NCBI GenBank assembly: GCA_023386955.1
Contig: JAEWIS010000014.1
Span: 62,001-126,000 of the forward strand
Length of the DNA: 64,000 nt
Source of the DNA: Bacillota bacterium
GTDB taxonomy: Bacteria > Bacillota > Bacilli > Paenibacillales > NBRC-103111
Direction of reading: 5' to 3'
The notes under the pieces: model-generated
Told to the model about the DNA's origin: nothing
Database searches by the model: none
The model's input: only the letters and a program-made list of their open reading frames with translations
Shown here: piece after piece, positions 17,224 to 26,290 of the stretch
Position numbering within the stretch: position 1 is the first letter of the stretch
How the letters are laid out: each line of letters starts with the position of its first letter
Translations under genes and position numbers: made by a program

Positions 17224-17257
17224 AACGCATTCTCCGGTTAACGGGGAATGCGTTTTT
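17224..17257 (+). terminator. Rho-independent terminator
   Basis: AACGCATTCTCCG and CGGGGAATGCGTT form a stem with a GTTA loop, followed by six T. It ends the transcript that includes the 16696-17205 gene. Confidence 0.9.
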
Positions 17258-17329
17258 TGCTGCGGAAGGTGGGGGAGCGGGCACGCAACACTACAACTCC
17301 TGCCTGAATACACCTGGAGCGGCTGCGCG

Positions 17330-17507
17330 AAATGCAAAAGTGCAGTTATTTCGGCTGGATGGGCCTGCTGCTGACGGGCGAAATGCAAAAGTGCAGTTAA
17401 TTTCTCGGTTTTCCGCCCCATGCGGCGTTCTAGGCTAAAATAACTGCACTTTTGCAGGATAGCCCCTATATTATCCGGTTTCTAGGAAAATAACTGCACT
17501 TTTGCAG
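17330..17507. repeat. Intergenic inverted-repeat array C (4 units)
   Basis: TGCAAAAGTGCAGTTATTT or a one-base variant occurs twice forward (17330-17351, 17381-17403) and twice reversed (17437-17457, 17487-17507). All four share the invariant core TGCAAAAGTGCAGTTA. The unit differs from those of the other arrays, but its GTTATTT end matches them. It lies between converging genes. Confidence 0.8.
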
Positions 17508-17586
17508 GGTGTACCGTACCGGGAGGAGAAACAGGGCGGCCAACCAGACGGTGGAGTCATTTTCAGTACTAATACCCATCCTCCAA

Positions 17587-17888
17587 CTCGTTCGCCACCC
17601 GCCAATCCATCAGCCCGTTCCACATCTGCCAATCCATCGACCAATCAGCCCGTTCCACATCAGCCAATCCATCGACCAATCAGCTCGTTCCACATCAGCC
17701 AATCCATCGATCAATCAGCCCGTTTCACATCAGCCAATCCATCGACCAATCAGCCCGTTCCACATCTGCCAATCCGTCAACTAATCAGCTCGTTCCATAT
17801 CAGCCACCATGTCGATCAATCAGCTCGTTCAACATTAGCCACCATGTCGATCAATCAGCTCGTTCAACATTAGCCAACCCGTCAACCC
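17587..17888. repeat. 35-bp tandem repeat, about eight copies, no spacers
   Basis: Seven full 35-bp copies start at 17614, 17649, 17684, 17719, 17754, 17789 and 17824, with a partial copy before them (from 17587) and a degraded one after (from 17859). A typical copy begins CCCGTTCCACATCAGCCAAT. Copies abut directly, so it is not a CRISPR array. Because 35 is not a multiple of three, translation would cycle through all frames; I call no gene. Copies diverge toward the lutC side. Confidence 0.85.
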
Positions 17889-17903
17889 ACTTCCCCGTCA
17901 CAC

Positions 17904-18600
17904 CTACGGCAGGTCCACCGCCATATGGTCCTCGATGAGGAAAACGGCGATCCGGCCGGGGCCGTGGACCCCAATGGTCAGGTCCATCTCAATGTCCGAG
18001 GTGCGGCTGGGGCCGGTGATGATGTTGACGCAGCTGTAGTCCAGCGCTTTGCCCGGCATTCCGGCCAGCACCTGGGTAATCCGCGGCACCACCGTGCTGC
18101 CGCGTACCACTACCAGGAGCTGGTTGGGCAACAGGCTCACCACCCGGCCGCGGTCGCCCCGGTTATAGAGCACTACGGAGCCGGTTTCGGAGAGGCCGTG
18201 GGATGCATATACCAGCCCGGCATGGGCCGCCTCCGCCGCCCGGACCAGGGTGTCCCGGTCTCCCGAAGCGCTCCACCGGGTGACCTCATACCCCTGCTCC
18301 TCGAACACATCGGCAGGCTCGGCGCCGTCCAGATCCTCTCCGGCCGGCCAGAGGATCAGCCGCTTGAACTCCGCCTCCGTCAGATATGCATTGACCGCCT
18401 TGGGCAAAAGCTCCCCGTTGGCCACGGGAATCACTACGCCGCCCAGCTTCATCAGCTCATCGGCGAATTGGGCCACCAGTCCCGCCTGATCCAGCTCCTT
18501 GTGGAGATGGTCCCAAGGCTGGGTGTCCCAGCGAGGGCGGGAGGCCTCATAGATCCGCTCCCGGCCCATTTTGTCGGCAAGCTTCTGCAAAAAAGCCTCC

Positions 18601-18611
<11 letters not shown>
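17904..18611 (-). CDS. lutC: Lactate utilization protein C (LUD domain)
   Basis: A 235-residue LUD-domain protein. Landmarks are GLVYASHGLSETGSVVLYN, LLPNQLLVVVRGSTVVPRI and the C-terminal SCVNIITGPSRTSDIEMDL-type segment found in LutC/YkgG proteins. LutABC is known to oxidise L-lactate to pyruvate through an Fe-S enzyme complex and supports growth on lactate and biofilm formation in Bacillus. The start at 18611 (MASKEAFLQKL) has SD AGGGAG and overlaps the lutB stop by 11 bp; an apparent longer N-terminus is just the repetitive lutB tail read in another frame. Confidence 0.93.
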
Positions 18612-20113
<1,502 letters not shown>

Positions 20114-20124
<11 letters not shown>

Positions 20125-20851
20125 AACGTCTCACCCCTTCCTCCAGCAGCTCGGCGACATGGTAGGCCTTGATGGGGGAGCCCAGCCGGCGCAGCCGTCC
20201 TTCAATATTCATGAGGCAGGCCATATCCGAGCCTAACAGTACCGTTGCCCCCGTATCCATGATCCGGCGGGCCTTTTCGTCCACCATTTCGCCGGAGATG
20301 TCGTGCATCTTCACGGCGAAGGTGCCGCCGAAGCCGCAGCAGTCTTCTTTATATGGAAGCTCCACATAGTCCAGACCCTCAATGCGCCTTATCAGCTGGA
20401 GCGGCTCCTCGGTCACACCCAGACTGCGGGTCATATGGCAGGAGCAGTGGTAGGTGGCTTTGCCCTGGAATTCAGCCCGGAGTGTGTCCACACCCGGTGT
20501 ACGGACCAGAAATTCGGAGAATTCATAGGTTTTGGCTGCCAACTGTATTGCCTTCTCATGCCATTCCGGCTCCCCGGCCAACAGGGGCGGGTAATGATGC
20601 CGGATCATGGCGGCGCAGGAGCCGGAGGGAGTCACCACATATTCCGATTGGGCGAAGGCCCGGATCAGCTGCTTGGCGGCTTTTTTGGTATCCTCGTGAT
20701 AGCCGCTGTTGAAGGCCGGCTGGCCACAGCAAACCTGACCCTCCGGAAAATCCACGGTGCAGCCGCATCTGCGCAAGAGGCGGACGACTGCTTTGCCCAC
20801 TTGGGGGTACATGGCATCCGCCACACAGGTAATAAACAGGGAAACCCGCAT
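20114..20851 (-). CDS. lutA: Lactate utilization protein A (CCG-domain)
   Basis: A 245-residue protein with two cysteine-rich CCG domains: EGQVCCGQPAFNSG near residue 40 and KEDCCGFGGTFAVK near residue 170, which bind an Fe-S cluster in this family. It is the first gene of lutABC. ATG 20851 is preferred over the TTG two codons upstream because AGGAG lies 8-9 bp before the ATG. An operator-like palindrome sits between this start and the lutR stop. Confidence 0.95.
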
Positions 20852-20897
20852 ATCCAACTGCTCCTTTCAATAGATAAGAGTGTATTGCGCACCGTTT

Positions 20898-20912
20898 AGT
20901 CATCTGATGACC
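20898..20912 (-). promoter_or_regulatory. Predicted LutR operator upstream of lutA
   Basis: AGTCATCTGATGACC contains the palindrome GTCATCTGATGAC and lies about 45 bp upstream of the lutA start. Its complement, GGTCATCAGATGACT, shares GGTCATCAGATG with a site in front of lutR. FadR-type GntR regulators are known to bind TGGT-N-ACCA-like dyads. Confidence 0.7.
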
Positions 20913-20929
20913 TGACGAGTAATTCCGGA

Positions 20930-21655
20930 CTATTCCTTATCCTGATCCAGCCAATGCCGCAGGAGCAGCTGCTCCACCTTGGACAGATGCGCCAGCATCA
21001 GCTGTCCGGCCAAAGGGGCGTTCCCTTCTTCAATAGCGTCCAGAATAGCGCTGTGCTCCTTGTGCAGCCGCTCCAGCGTCAGGTCCTCGGAGAACAGCCA
21101 CAATCGCCGGGCCTCCTTCATGGTCGCCTGGAGGGTATCGGAGATTTGCAGCATCAGACCCGCCAGCATCCGGTTCCCTGTAGCAGCGGCAACTGCCAGA
21201 TGGAATTGGGCGTCGGCTTCCTCACCCAGATGATCGTCCCGGACGGCGCTCTGCATACCCTGCAGGGCCGTCCGCATAGCCGCCAGCTGCTCCGGTGTCC
21301 GTTTGGAGGCTGCTGCAGAGGCTGCCCCGGCTTCCACGATTTTGCGAACCTCAAAAAATTCCAGCACCTCCTGCCGGGTCAGACCGGCTACCAGCCTCAG
21401 GGGACGGTTGCTTTCCGAGGTGTTTGGCTTGGACACAAAGGTGCCTTCGCCTTGGCGTATATCCACCAGACCGGTGGCGCGGAGAGCGGACAGGGCCTCG
21501 CGGATAGTAGAGCGTCCCACTTGAAAGCGTTTGCTTAACTGCTCGACGGAATCCAGCCGTTCTCCCGGCTTCACCAAACCATTCTTGATGCTTTCCTCGA
21601 TCTGCTCCGCAACCAGCTCATAGCTTTTGCGGCGCTGGACCCGGGAAAACTCCAT
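20930..21655 (-). CDS. lutR: FadR-type GntR regulator, LutR
   Basis: A 241-residue regulator with an N-terminal GntR winged helix (SYELVAEQIEESIKNGLVKP, then VGRSTIREALSALRATGLVD and GEGTFVSKP) and a C-terminal all-helical FCD ligand domain (about 90-235). LutR is known to repress lutABC in Bacillus, with lactate as the likely inducer. It lies immediately upstream of lutA in the same direction but has its own promoter region with a matching operator. SD AAGTGAGGTGAT precedes the ATG. Confidence 0.9.
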   Translation of the reverse strand: MEFSRVQRRKSYELVAEQIEESIKNGLVKPGERLDSVEQLSKRFQVGRSTIREALSALRATGLVDIRQGEGTFVSKPNTSESNRPLRLVAGLTRQEVLEFFEVRKIVEAGAASAAASKRTPEQLAAMRTALQGMQSAVRDDHLGEEADAQFHLAVAAATGNRMLAGLMLQISDTLQATMKEARRLWLFSEDLTLERLHKEHSAILDAIEEGNAPLAGQLMLAHLSKVEQLLLRHWLDQDKE

Positions 21656-21698
21656 AGGATCACCTCACTTGAAGTAAGCAGGCTGCCATCCGATAATC

Positions 21699-21714
21699 TG
21701 GTCATCAGATGGGT
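21699..21714 (-). promoter_or_regulatory. Predicted LutR operator upstream of lutR
   Basis: TGGTCATCAGATGGGT shares 12 bp with the lutA-upstream site and lies about 45 bp before the lutR start, suggesting that LutR regulates itself as well as the operon. Confidence 0.65.
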
Positions 21715-22055
21715 TCATAATCAAGTATAGCCTCATTCACATTTTCGTCAATAATAATTATTGTAATTTAATAAAAATAATTTCGGGATAGCTTGTTTCA
21801 AAAAAGCCCTGGAGAGGTATATGAACTAATATATTTGAGTAAAACAACTGTCTTTTCCCAATGGGCACGATAACGTGAAGGGGGCGGTTTTTATCGGAGG
21901 GAAAACCCCCGGAAAGCGTTTTCTCTAACGAACAAAAAGGAAGTAAATACCTTTGCCCTGAATTGTCGAAACAACCGGCGGGGTTACAGACATTAGTCGA
22001 GGAATTTTAAAAATTGCGTCCAACCGGTGTCGAAACGTGGATAATGGACAAAGAA

Positions 22056-22070
22056 TGATAGTCATTATCA
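22056..22070. promoter_or_regulatory. Fur-box-like palindrome
   Basis: TGATAGTCATTATCA matches the 7-1-7 Fur/PerR-type consensus TGATAATNATTATCA at all but one defined position. About 20 bp downstream on the plus strand is a promoter-like pair. Confidence 0.6.
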
Positions 22071-22089
22071 AATAGTAAAAATAATATTT

Positions 22090-22119
22090 TTGAAAAAGAT
22101 AAAAAAATTTTCCTATATA
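22090..22119 (+). promoter_or_regulatory. Promoter-like pair beside the Fur-box-like site
   Basis: TTGAAA (22090-22095) and TATATA (22114-22119) are 18 bp apart. A transcript from here would have a leader of about 200 nt before the small gene at 22326. The AT-rich surroundings make chance matches more likely. Confidence 0.4.
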
Positions 22120-22325
22120 GAACAAGGTTTTAAAGCAGATCCTAGAAAATATCAGGGTATTCGACAAAATGCGGCGGTTTACAGGTTCGTTTTAACGAAG
22201 TATAATCAAAAACGTCAAGAAAAATTCATAATTGATCACGACAACAAGAGGTGCTTGACTTTTCATATAAACGGGGATTTTTGAAGCGGCGGAGCGCTTA
22301 TGAATCTGTGAAGGAGCGGTTAGCA

Positions 22326-22514
22326 ATGAAGATGATTCTTGATCTGGACCATATCGTCCGGGAGTTGGGTATCTCCCAAGACGCCTTTTCACAGTGGAAA
22401 GCCGCCAACCTCGAAAGTGCCTCGGCAAGCGGCTCTGCGGCTTGGTCAGTATTGGAAGAAAGCGGGTTTAACGGCAAAGGCTACTCTAAAGCGGCGGATT
22501 TGATGACCGGTTGA
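22326..22514 (+). CDS. Small protein of unknown function, 62 residues
   Basis: SD AAGGAG lies 9 bp upstream of this ATG, and the frame encodes MKMILDLDHIVRELGISQD, an alpha-helical N-terminal half, followed by a Ser/Ala/Gly-rich half. The codon use matches the GC-rich genome better than the AT-rich leader. It converges with the Xre gene, 18 bp away. No family is recognised. It could be iron-regulated if the upstream Fur-box-like site is functional. Confidence 0.5.
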   Translation: MKMILDLDHIVRELGISQDAFSQWKAANLESASASGSAAWSVLEESGFNGKGYSKAADLMTG

Positions 22515-22532
22515 GTGTGGTTGATGGAAAAC

Positions 22533-22907
22533 CTAGCGATTCATGGAACGGTCAGCGCGGATAAAGGCGATGAAGCGTCTTGATTCTTCAGGGGTGAGTT
22601 TTCTTCCGTCTACGGTAAAGGCAAACTTCTCCAGAAGCTGTTCGTCTGACAGTTCCAGATTTTCGCTGAAATCCCGTACTGCCATATCCGTCACTTGGGT
22701 CGGTTCTGATGTGCGGCCCAAAAGATAATCTACCGAAACATGGAAGAAGTCGGCCAATTTCGTCATGGTGGTGTAATCCGGTTCGCGGCGGTTTTTCTCA
22801 TAGTGGGAAAGCGAAGCGCGGGATATGCCGATTTTATTGGCCAAGTCCTCCTGGGTAAGTCCCCTTTTTTCCCGTAACAGGGCGATTTTATCTCCACATG
22901 TGAACAT
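22533..22907 (-). CDS. Xre-family repressor, phage-repressor-like
   Basis: A 124-residue protein with an N-terminal HTH (GDKIALLREKRGLTQEDLAN, then KIGISRASLSHYEKNRREPD) followed by FFHVSVDYLLGRT, the typical end of the Cro/CI fold, and an acidic helical C-terminus with LTPEESRRFIAFIRA. SD AGGAG precedes the ATG. It is divergent from the SinR-like gene at 23143, and the region between carries three related dyads. Autoregulation and cross-control of the SinR-like gene are likely. It may be a transferred element regulator, given the AT-rich context. Confidence 0.9.
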   Translation of the reverse strand: MFTCGDKIALLREKRGLTQEDLANKIGISRASLSHYEKNRREPDYTTMTKLADFFHVSVDYLLGRTSEPTQVTDMAVRDFSENLELSDEQLLEKFAFTVDGRKLTPEESRRFIAFIRADRSMNR

Positions 22908-22955
22908 GAACTAGCTCCTTTTTCCTCGGTGTGCCTCGCTCTTTACAGGACCCTT

Positions 22956-23109
22956 TTTAAGATACATTATGAATCATAACCAATTTTTTTTCAATGAGAC
23001 GTTACATTATGTATCTTAAATTCAGCATATGTGGAGAGCTGCATAAAATTTCAAGGTAATTATTATAATGATTTGGAAATATCATTTATAAAATGTTACA
23101 AAATGTAAC
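22956..23109. promoter_or_regulatory. Three related operator-like dyads between Xre and SinR-like genes
   Basis: GATACATTATGAATC (22961-22975), GTTACATTATGTATC (23001-23015) and GTTACAAAATGTAAC (23095-23109) share the 15-bp pattern GWTACANWATGWAWC. The first two are also the arms of a larger inverted repeat, TTTAAGATACATTATG against CATTATGTATCTTAAA. They lie in the promoter region of both divergent genes. Confidence 0.7.
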
Positions 23110-23142
23110 TATTTGGGGCGTTCATCAGGAAGGGGGAGCTTT

Positions 23143-23526
23143 ATGGCAAACCGGGATCGGCATTCTCCTTCACCGCCTTCACACGAAAGATCCCTCCATA
23201 TCGGCCAGAAGATCCGGCAGATGCGGCAGGAGCGGGGGTTGAGCCTGACGGCCTTGGCCGCGCGGGCAGGGATCGCCAAATCCTATCTGTCCAATATTGA
23301 ACGCCGGGTCCAGTCCAATCCGTCCATGCTGTTTCTTGAGAAAATCAGCGGGGTTTTCGGGGTGGAGGTGGAAACCCTCGTCAAGGACATGCGAATGCGC
23401 CCGGAGCTGGACGGGGAATGGGTGGAGCTGGTGCAGGAGGCCGTCAAAGCAGGGGTAGAGAAGCGCGAGTTCCGCACCCTGATCGAATTCAAGAAATACC
23501 TGAAGCAAACCGACAGCAGTTCCTGA
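23143..23526 (+). CDS. SinR-like biofilm/stationary-phase regulator
   Basis: A 127-residue protein. The HTH region IGQKIRQMRQERGLSLTALA, then AGIAKSYLSNIERRVQSNPS, closely parallels SinR, and the C-terminus (GEWVELVQEAVKAGVEKREF) resembles the SinR/SinI interaction domain. SinR is known to repress matrix genes in Bacillus until bound by the antagonist SinI. No SinI gene is visible next to it, so if antagonism exists the partner is elsewhere or replaced by the Xre protein opposite. The ATG at 23143 follows SD GGGGGAG. Confidence 0.88.
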   Translation: MANRDRHSPSPPSHERSLHIGQKIRQMRQERGLSLTALAARAGIAKSYLSNIERRVQSNPSMLFLEKISGVFGVEVETLVKDMRMRPELDGEWVELVQEAVKAGVEKREFRTLIEFKKYLKQTDSSS

Positions 23527-23753
23527 CCATTACCGGTGCACCCGGCAGCTCTTCGGCAAAGTTAATCTTTGCGGGGCTCACGCGGGAGTGCCTTTTTTAT
23601 TGGGCGGTATCGGCTGGGTAGCCGAACCCCGAACCTCGCCTCCGAACCTTCCTCCGACCTCCTCTGTGCTCCCGCTCCCCCGCGTTTTCAAGTAACCACT
23701 CTCTGTAACGTAATTATGTGACCCTTAGCGCCACAAAATCCAGTTATTCGGAT

Positions 23754-23955
23754 TCTTACGGAACTGAGCGACTCTTAGGCAGTTGGAGGGAACCCAAACT
23801 ACCTGCATCCCCCCTCTAAGGGCTTCTGAGTTCCGTTAGCGCGGCAGAAGTGTGTTTTAGAGCCCGTAAGCCTCTCTGAGTTCCGTTAGCGTGAGAATGA
23901 GCGGGCGCTGAAGATATGGCGAAGCTCTAAGCGTCTAAGAGTTCCGTTAGCGCGG
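23754..23955. repeat. Intergenic inverted-repeat array D (4 units)
   Basis: One forward unit (about 23754-23779, CTTACGGAACTGAGCGACTC) and three reverse units (23814-23844, 23858-23891, 23924-23955, each ending GAGTTCCGTTAGCG) occur in the gap between the SinR-like gene and bcp. The unit consensus is CGCTAACGGAACTSAGA followed by GCNCTTAGAG. The rest of 23527-24070 holds no gene; CTTTTTTATT after a weak hairpin near 23570-23600 may end the SinR-like transcript. Confidence 0.75.
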
Positions 23956-24070
23956 GCAGCGGAAGACAGAGTGTCTGAGTGCATGGCAGCAGGTGTGATC
24001 TAATTTGAACTGGTTTGCCGGATTCTGGTATGATCGTCACAAACCAACGAACCAACGAGGAGGTTACGGC

Positions 24071-24571
24071 ATGGCGAATCATACGGAAGCAACAACAGAG
24101 GCAGCAACGGGGCAAAAGGCGCCGGATTTCCGGCTGCAGGCAGCGGGCGGGGAGGAATACAGTCTTGCGGATTATGCGGGCAAGATGGTTGTGCTCTATT
24201 TTTATCCTAAGGACAGTACCCCCGGCTGCACTCAGGAGGCCTGCGATTTCCGCGATTACAACGGGAGAATTGAAGCCGAAGGCGCCGTCATTCTGGGCAT
24301 CAGTCCGGACAGTCTGAAGTCCCATGGGAAATTTGCGGACAAGCATAGTCTGCCGTTCCCTCTGTTGTCCGATCCGGAGCATGAGGTGTGTGAGCGTTAC
24401 GGCGTGTGGCAGCTGAAAAAAATGGCGGGCCGTGAATACATGGGTGTGGTGCGGTCTACATTCCTTATTGACGGCGAAGGGCGGATTGCCCGGGAGTGGC
24501 GGAAGGTAAAGGTAAACGGCCATGTGGACGAGGTGCTCCAGGCGATTCAGGAGCTGAAGTCTATCAACTGA
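24071..24571 (+). CDS. bcp: Thioredoxin-dependent peroxiredoxin (BCP type)
   Basis: A 166-residue AhpC/TSA-fold protein. GQKAPDFRLQAAGGEEYSLA opens the domain, and YPKDSTPGCTQEACDFRD holds the peroxidatic Cys53 and resolving Cys58 five residues later, the BCP arrangement. It reduces peroxides with electrons from thioredoxin. SD GAGGAGG precedes ATG 24071; an apparent extension 22 codons upstream lacks one. Monocistronic. Confidence 0.95.
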   Translation: MANHTEATTEAATGQKAPDFRLQAAGGEEYSLADYAGKMVVLYFYPKDSTPGCTQEACDFRDYNGRIEAEGAVILGISPDSLKSHGKFADKHSLPFPLLSDPEHEVCERYGVWQLKKMAGREYMGVVRSTFLIDGEGRIAREWRKVKVNGHVDEVLQAIQELKSIN

Positions 24572-24656
24572 ACCGGCATTATCTCCTGCAGCTAGCGGAC
24601 TATACTGGACTTCATGGACTGTACGGACTGCGGAAGCGTTTGTCATAAGGGTGAGT

Positions 24657-24706
24657 GGCCTCCCATATACTCTATCAGAATGATCTGGTAGAAATGACGG
24701 GAGGCC
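24657..24706 (+). promoter_or_regulatory. Hairpin that covers the ribosome binding site of the deacetylase gene
   Basis: GGCCTCCC (24657-24664) pairs perfectly with GGGAGGCC (24699-24706), and an inner stem CTATCAG/CTGGTAG (24672-24678, 24685-24691) closes a six-base loop. The 3' arm contains the GGGAGG SD of the polysaccharide deacetylase, 6-7 bp before its ATG, and is followed by TTTT. It could be a translational switch, a bcp terminator, or both. Confidence 0.6.
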
Positions 24707-24712
24707 TTTTGC

Positions 24713-26197
24713 ATGTTCAAAGGGAAACAGGGCAGGGGACGATGGGGTTGGAAACGGTTCGGCGGCCTTCTGGGAGCCGTATGCCTTTTACTGGAGCTGG
24801 CAGGCCCGGCTGTATATACTGCGCGGGCAGAATCTGCGCCCCAAAAAGAGACTGCAGCCCAGGCGGCACAAGCACAGCAGATCCTGTCGGAGCGGGACAA
24901 CGAAGAAGCGTATGCCGTTTTGGCGGGAGGCAGCCGCATCCGGACGGAACGGGAGTATACCGTACCGGAGCAGCCCACCGTGTACCTGACCTTTGACGAC
25001 GGGCCCAGCAAATATACGGAGCAGGTTTTGGATATTTTGAGAGAGGAAGAAATCAAAGCGACGTTTTTTGTGGTGGGACAGCTTGTCCCGGACCGTAAGG
25101 CTGTGGTGTCCCGGATCGCCCGGGAGGGCCATGCCATTGGCAATCATACGTATAACCATGTATACAGCGAGCTGTACGGCAGCTTCAAGGGGTTTTGGAG
25201 CCAGGCGGTGAAAACGGACAATGTGCTGGAGGAGATTCTGGGGGAAAAGCCGTTTTTGCTGCGGGCACCGGGGGGGACCGCTACCAATTTCGACGCCTTC
25301 TACTTCTATTATCTGGAGCAGGCGGGGTATACCGTGGTGGACTGGAATGTGGATTCCCGGGATGCCACCCGGCAGGGAGTTCCAGCAGAAGAGATTGTGG
25401 CCGCTGTCAAAAAAAGCCCGCTTAAACATCAGCTAACCGTTCTGATGCATGACGGGGCGGGGCATGGGGAAACCGTCAAGTCGCTGCCGGAGATTATCGC
25501 CTACTACAAGGAGCAGGGATATGCCTTCGCCGCACTGGACAGAAGTGTAAAGCCGGAGCAGTTTTCCCTTGCCCGGAGCAAGTGGGCCAGAAGCTATTCC
25601 CCCGACAGCTTCGCAGCCTCCACTGCACTTGTGGCCGCATCCGGTCTGGAGCGGCAGGAAAAGAATCAGCAGGCCGAGCAGGAACGGCTCCTGGCGCAGC
25701 AGTCCCTCCGGGCGCAGGAGGAGGCTGCAGCCGCGCTGGCAGCGCTGGCCAGGCAGCGGGCGGAGGAGGTGCCGCTGACCGTAGCCTTGGAGCCCCGCAG
25801 CACATGGACGCTTGCGCCCGGCAGCTATTCCTTCGCCCACGGCCGGTTTGCCGTCCCCTTGAGAGGGTTGGCGGAGCGGCTGGGCGCCCAAGTAGCCTGG
25901 GATGAAACCAAACGGATCGCCACCGTCCGCTCCGGCCTCCTCTCCGTAGAGGTGGATCCTGTGCAGCGGACCATTACGGAAATCCGCCCCGGACATGCGC
26001 CTGCCGTCCGTTACCTGGCGGATGTGAGCCTGACAGACGGCGAAATCCGCATTCCGCTGCGCTATGGCGCGGGACTATTGGGAAGCAGCATACAAAGCTA
26101 TTCCCTTGATCCCTCGGACCGCAATGTGCAATTAGCCTCCAAAAGCGGCAGGCCCACCGCCATACTCCATCCTTTTGACAGCTGGCCGCTGGTGTAG
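24713..26197 (+). CDS. Secreted polysaccharide deacetylase with C-terminal copper-amine-oxidase-N-like domain
   Basis: A 494-residue exported protein. Residues 1-40 form a signal peptide (hydrophobic LLGAVCLLLELAGPAVYTAR). The NodB deacetylase domain (about 90-280) has VYLTFDDGPSKYT (catalytic Asp and metal Asp), HAIGNHTYNHVYS (metal histidines), LLRAPGGTATN and VLMHDGAGH. After a helical Gln/Glu/Ala linker (about 300-350), residues 355-490 resemble the copper-amine-oxidase N-terminal-like module (PLRGLAERLGAQVAWDETKR), a putative wall-binding unit. It probably deacetylates peptidoglycan or another wall polymer. Its SD is buried in a hairpin. Confidence 0.93.
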   Translation: MFKGKQGRGRWGWKRFGGLLGAVCLLLELAGPAVYTARAESAPQKETAAQAAQAQQILSERDNEEAYAVLAGGSRIRTEREYTVPEQPTVYLTFDDGPSKYTEQVLDILREEEIKATFFVVGQLVPDRKAVVSRIAREGHAIGNHTYNHVYSELYGSFKGFWSQAVKTDNVLEEILGEKPFLLRAPGGTATNFDAFYFYYLEQAGYTVVDWNVDSRDATRQGVPAEEIVAAVKKSPLKHQLTVLMHDGAGHGETVKSLPEIIAYYKEQGYAFAALDRSVKPEQFSLARSKWARSYSPDSFAASTALVAASGLERQEKNQQAEQERLLAQQSLRAQEEAAAALAALARQRAEEVPLTVALEPRSTWTLAPGSYSFAHGRFAVPLRGLAERLGAQVAWDETKRIATVRSGLLSVEVDPVQRTITEIRPGHAPAVRYLADVSLTDGEIRIPLRYGAGLLGSSIQSYSLDPSDRNVQLASKSGRPTAILHPFDSWPLV

Positions 26198-26290
26198 GAG
26201 ACGGTGCCTCAAATCTCTCACTCGCATGTCTAAAACGCTAGAAATCCGGAAAAGCTAGAGATACAAGAATCCGGATTTGGAGGTTTTAAC

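Larger units (their letters stand above)
21715..22325. other. AT-rich island without a clear long gene
   Basis: Between lutR and the small gene at 22326 the composition drops sharply in GC compared with both flanks. Possible frames of 60-80 codons on either strand lack ribosome binding sites and I leave them out. The stretch holds a Fur-box-like palindrome (22056-22070) and a promoter-like pair, so it is probably regulatory DNA or the remnant of a transferred gene. Confidence 0.5.

Noticed and set aside
17587..17888. Possible CRISPR array
   Set aside because: The 35-bp repeats abut directly with no variable spacers, diverge gradually, and no cas genes are near.
21925..22284. Small frames in the AT-rich island on both strands
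   Set aside because: No ribosome binding sites, biased residues (Phe/Tyr/Lys) typical of AT-rich non-coding DNA, and they overlap the Fur-box-like site.
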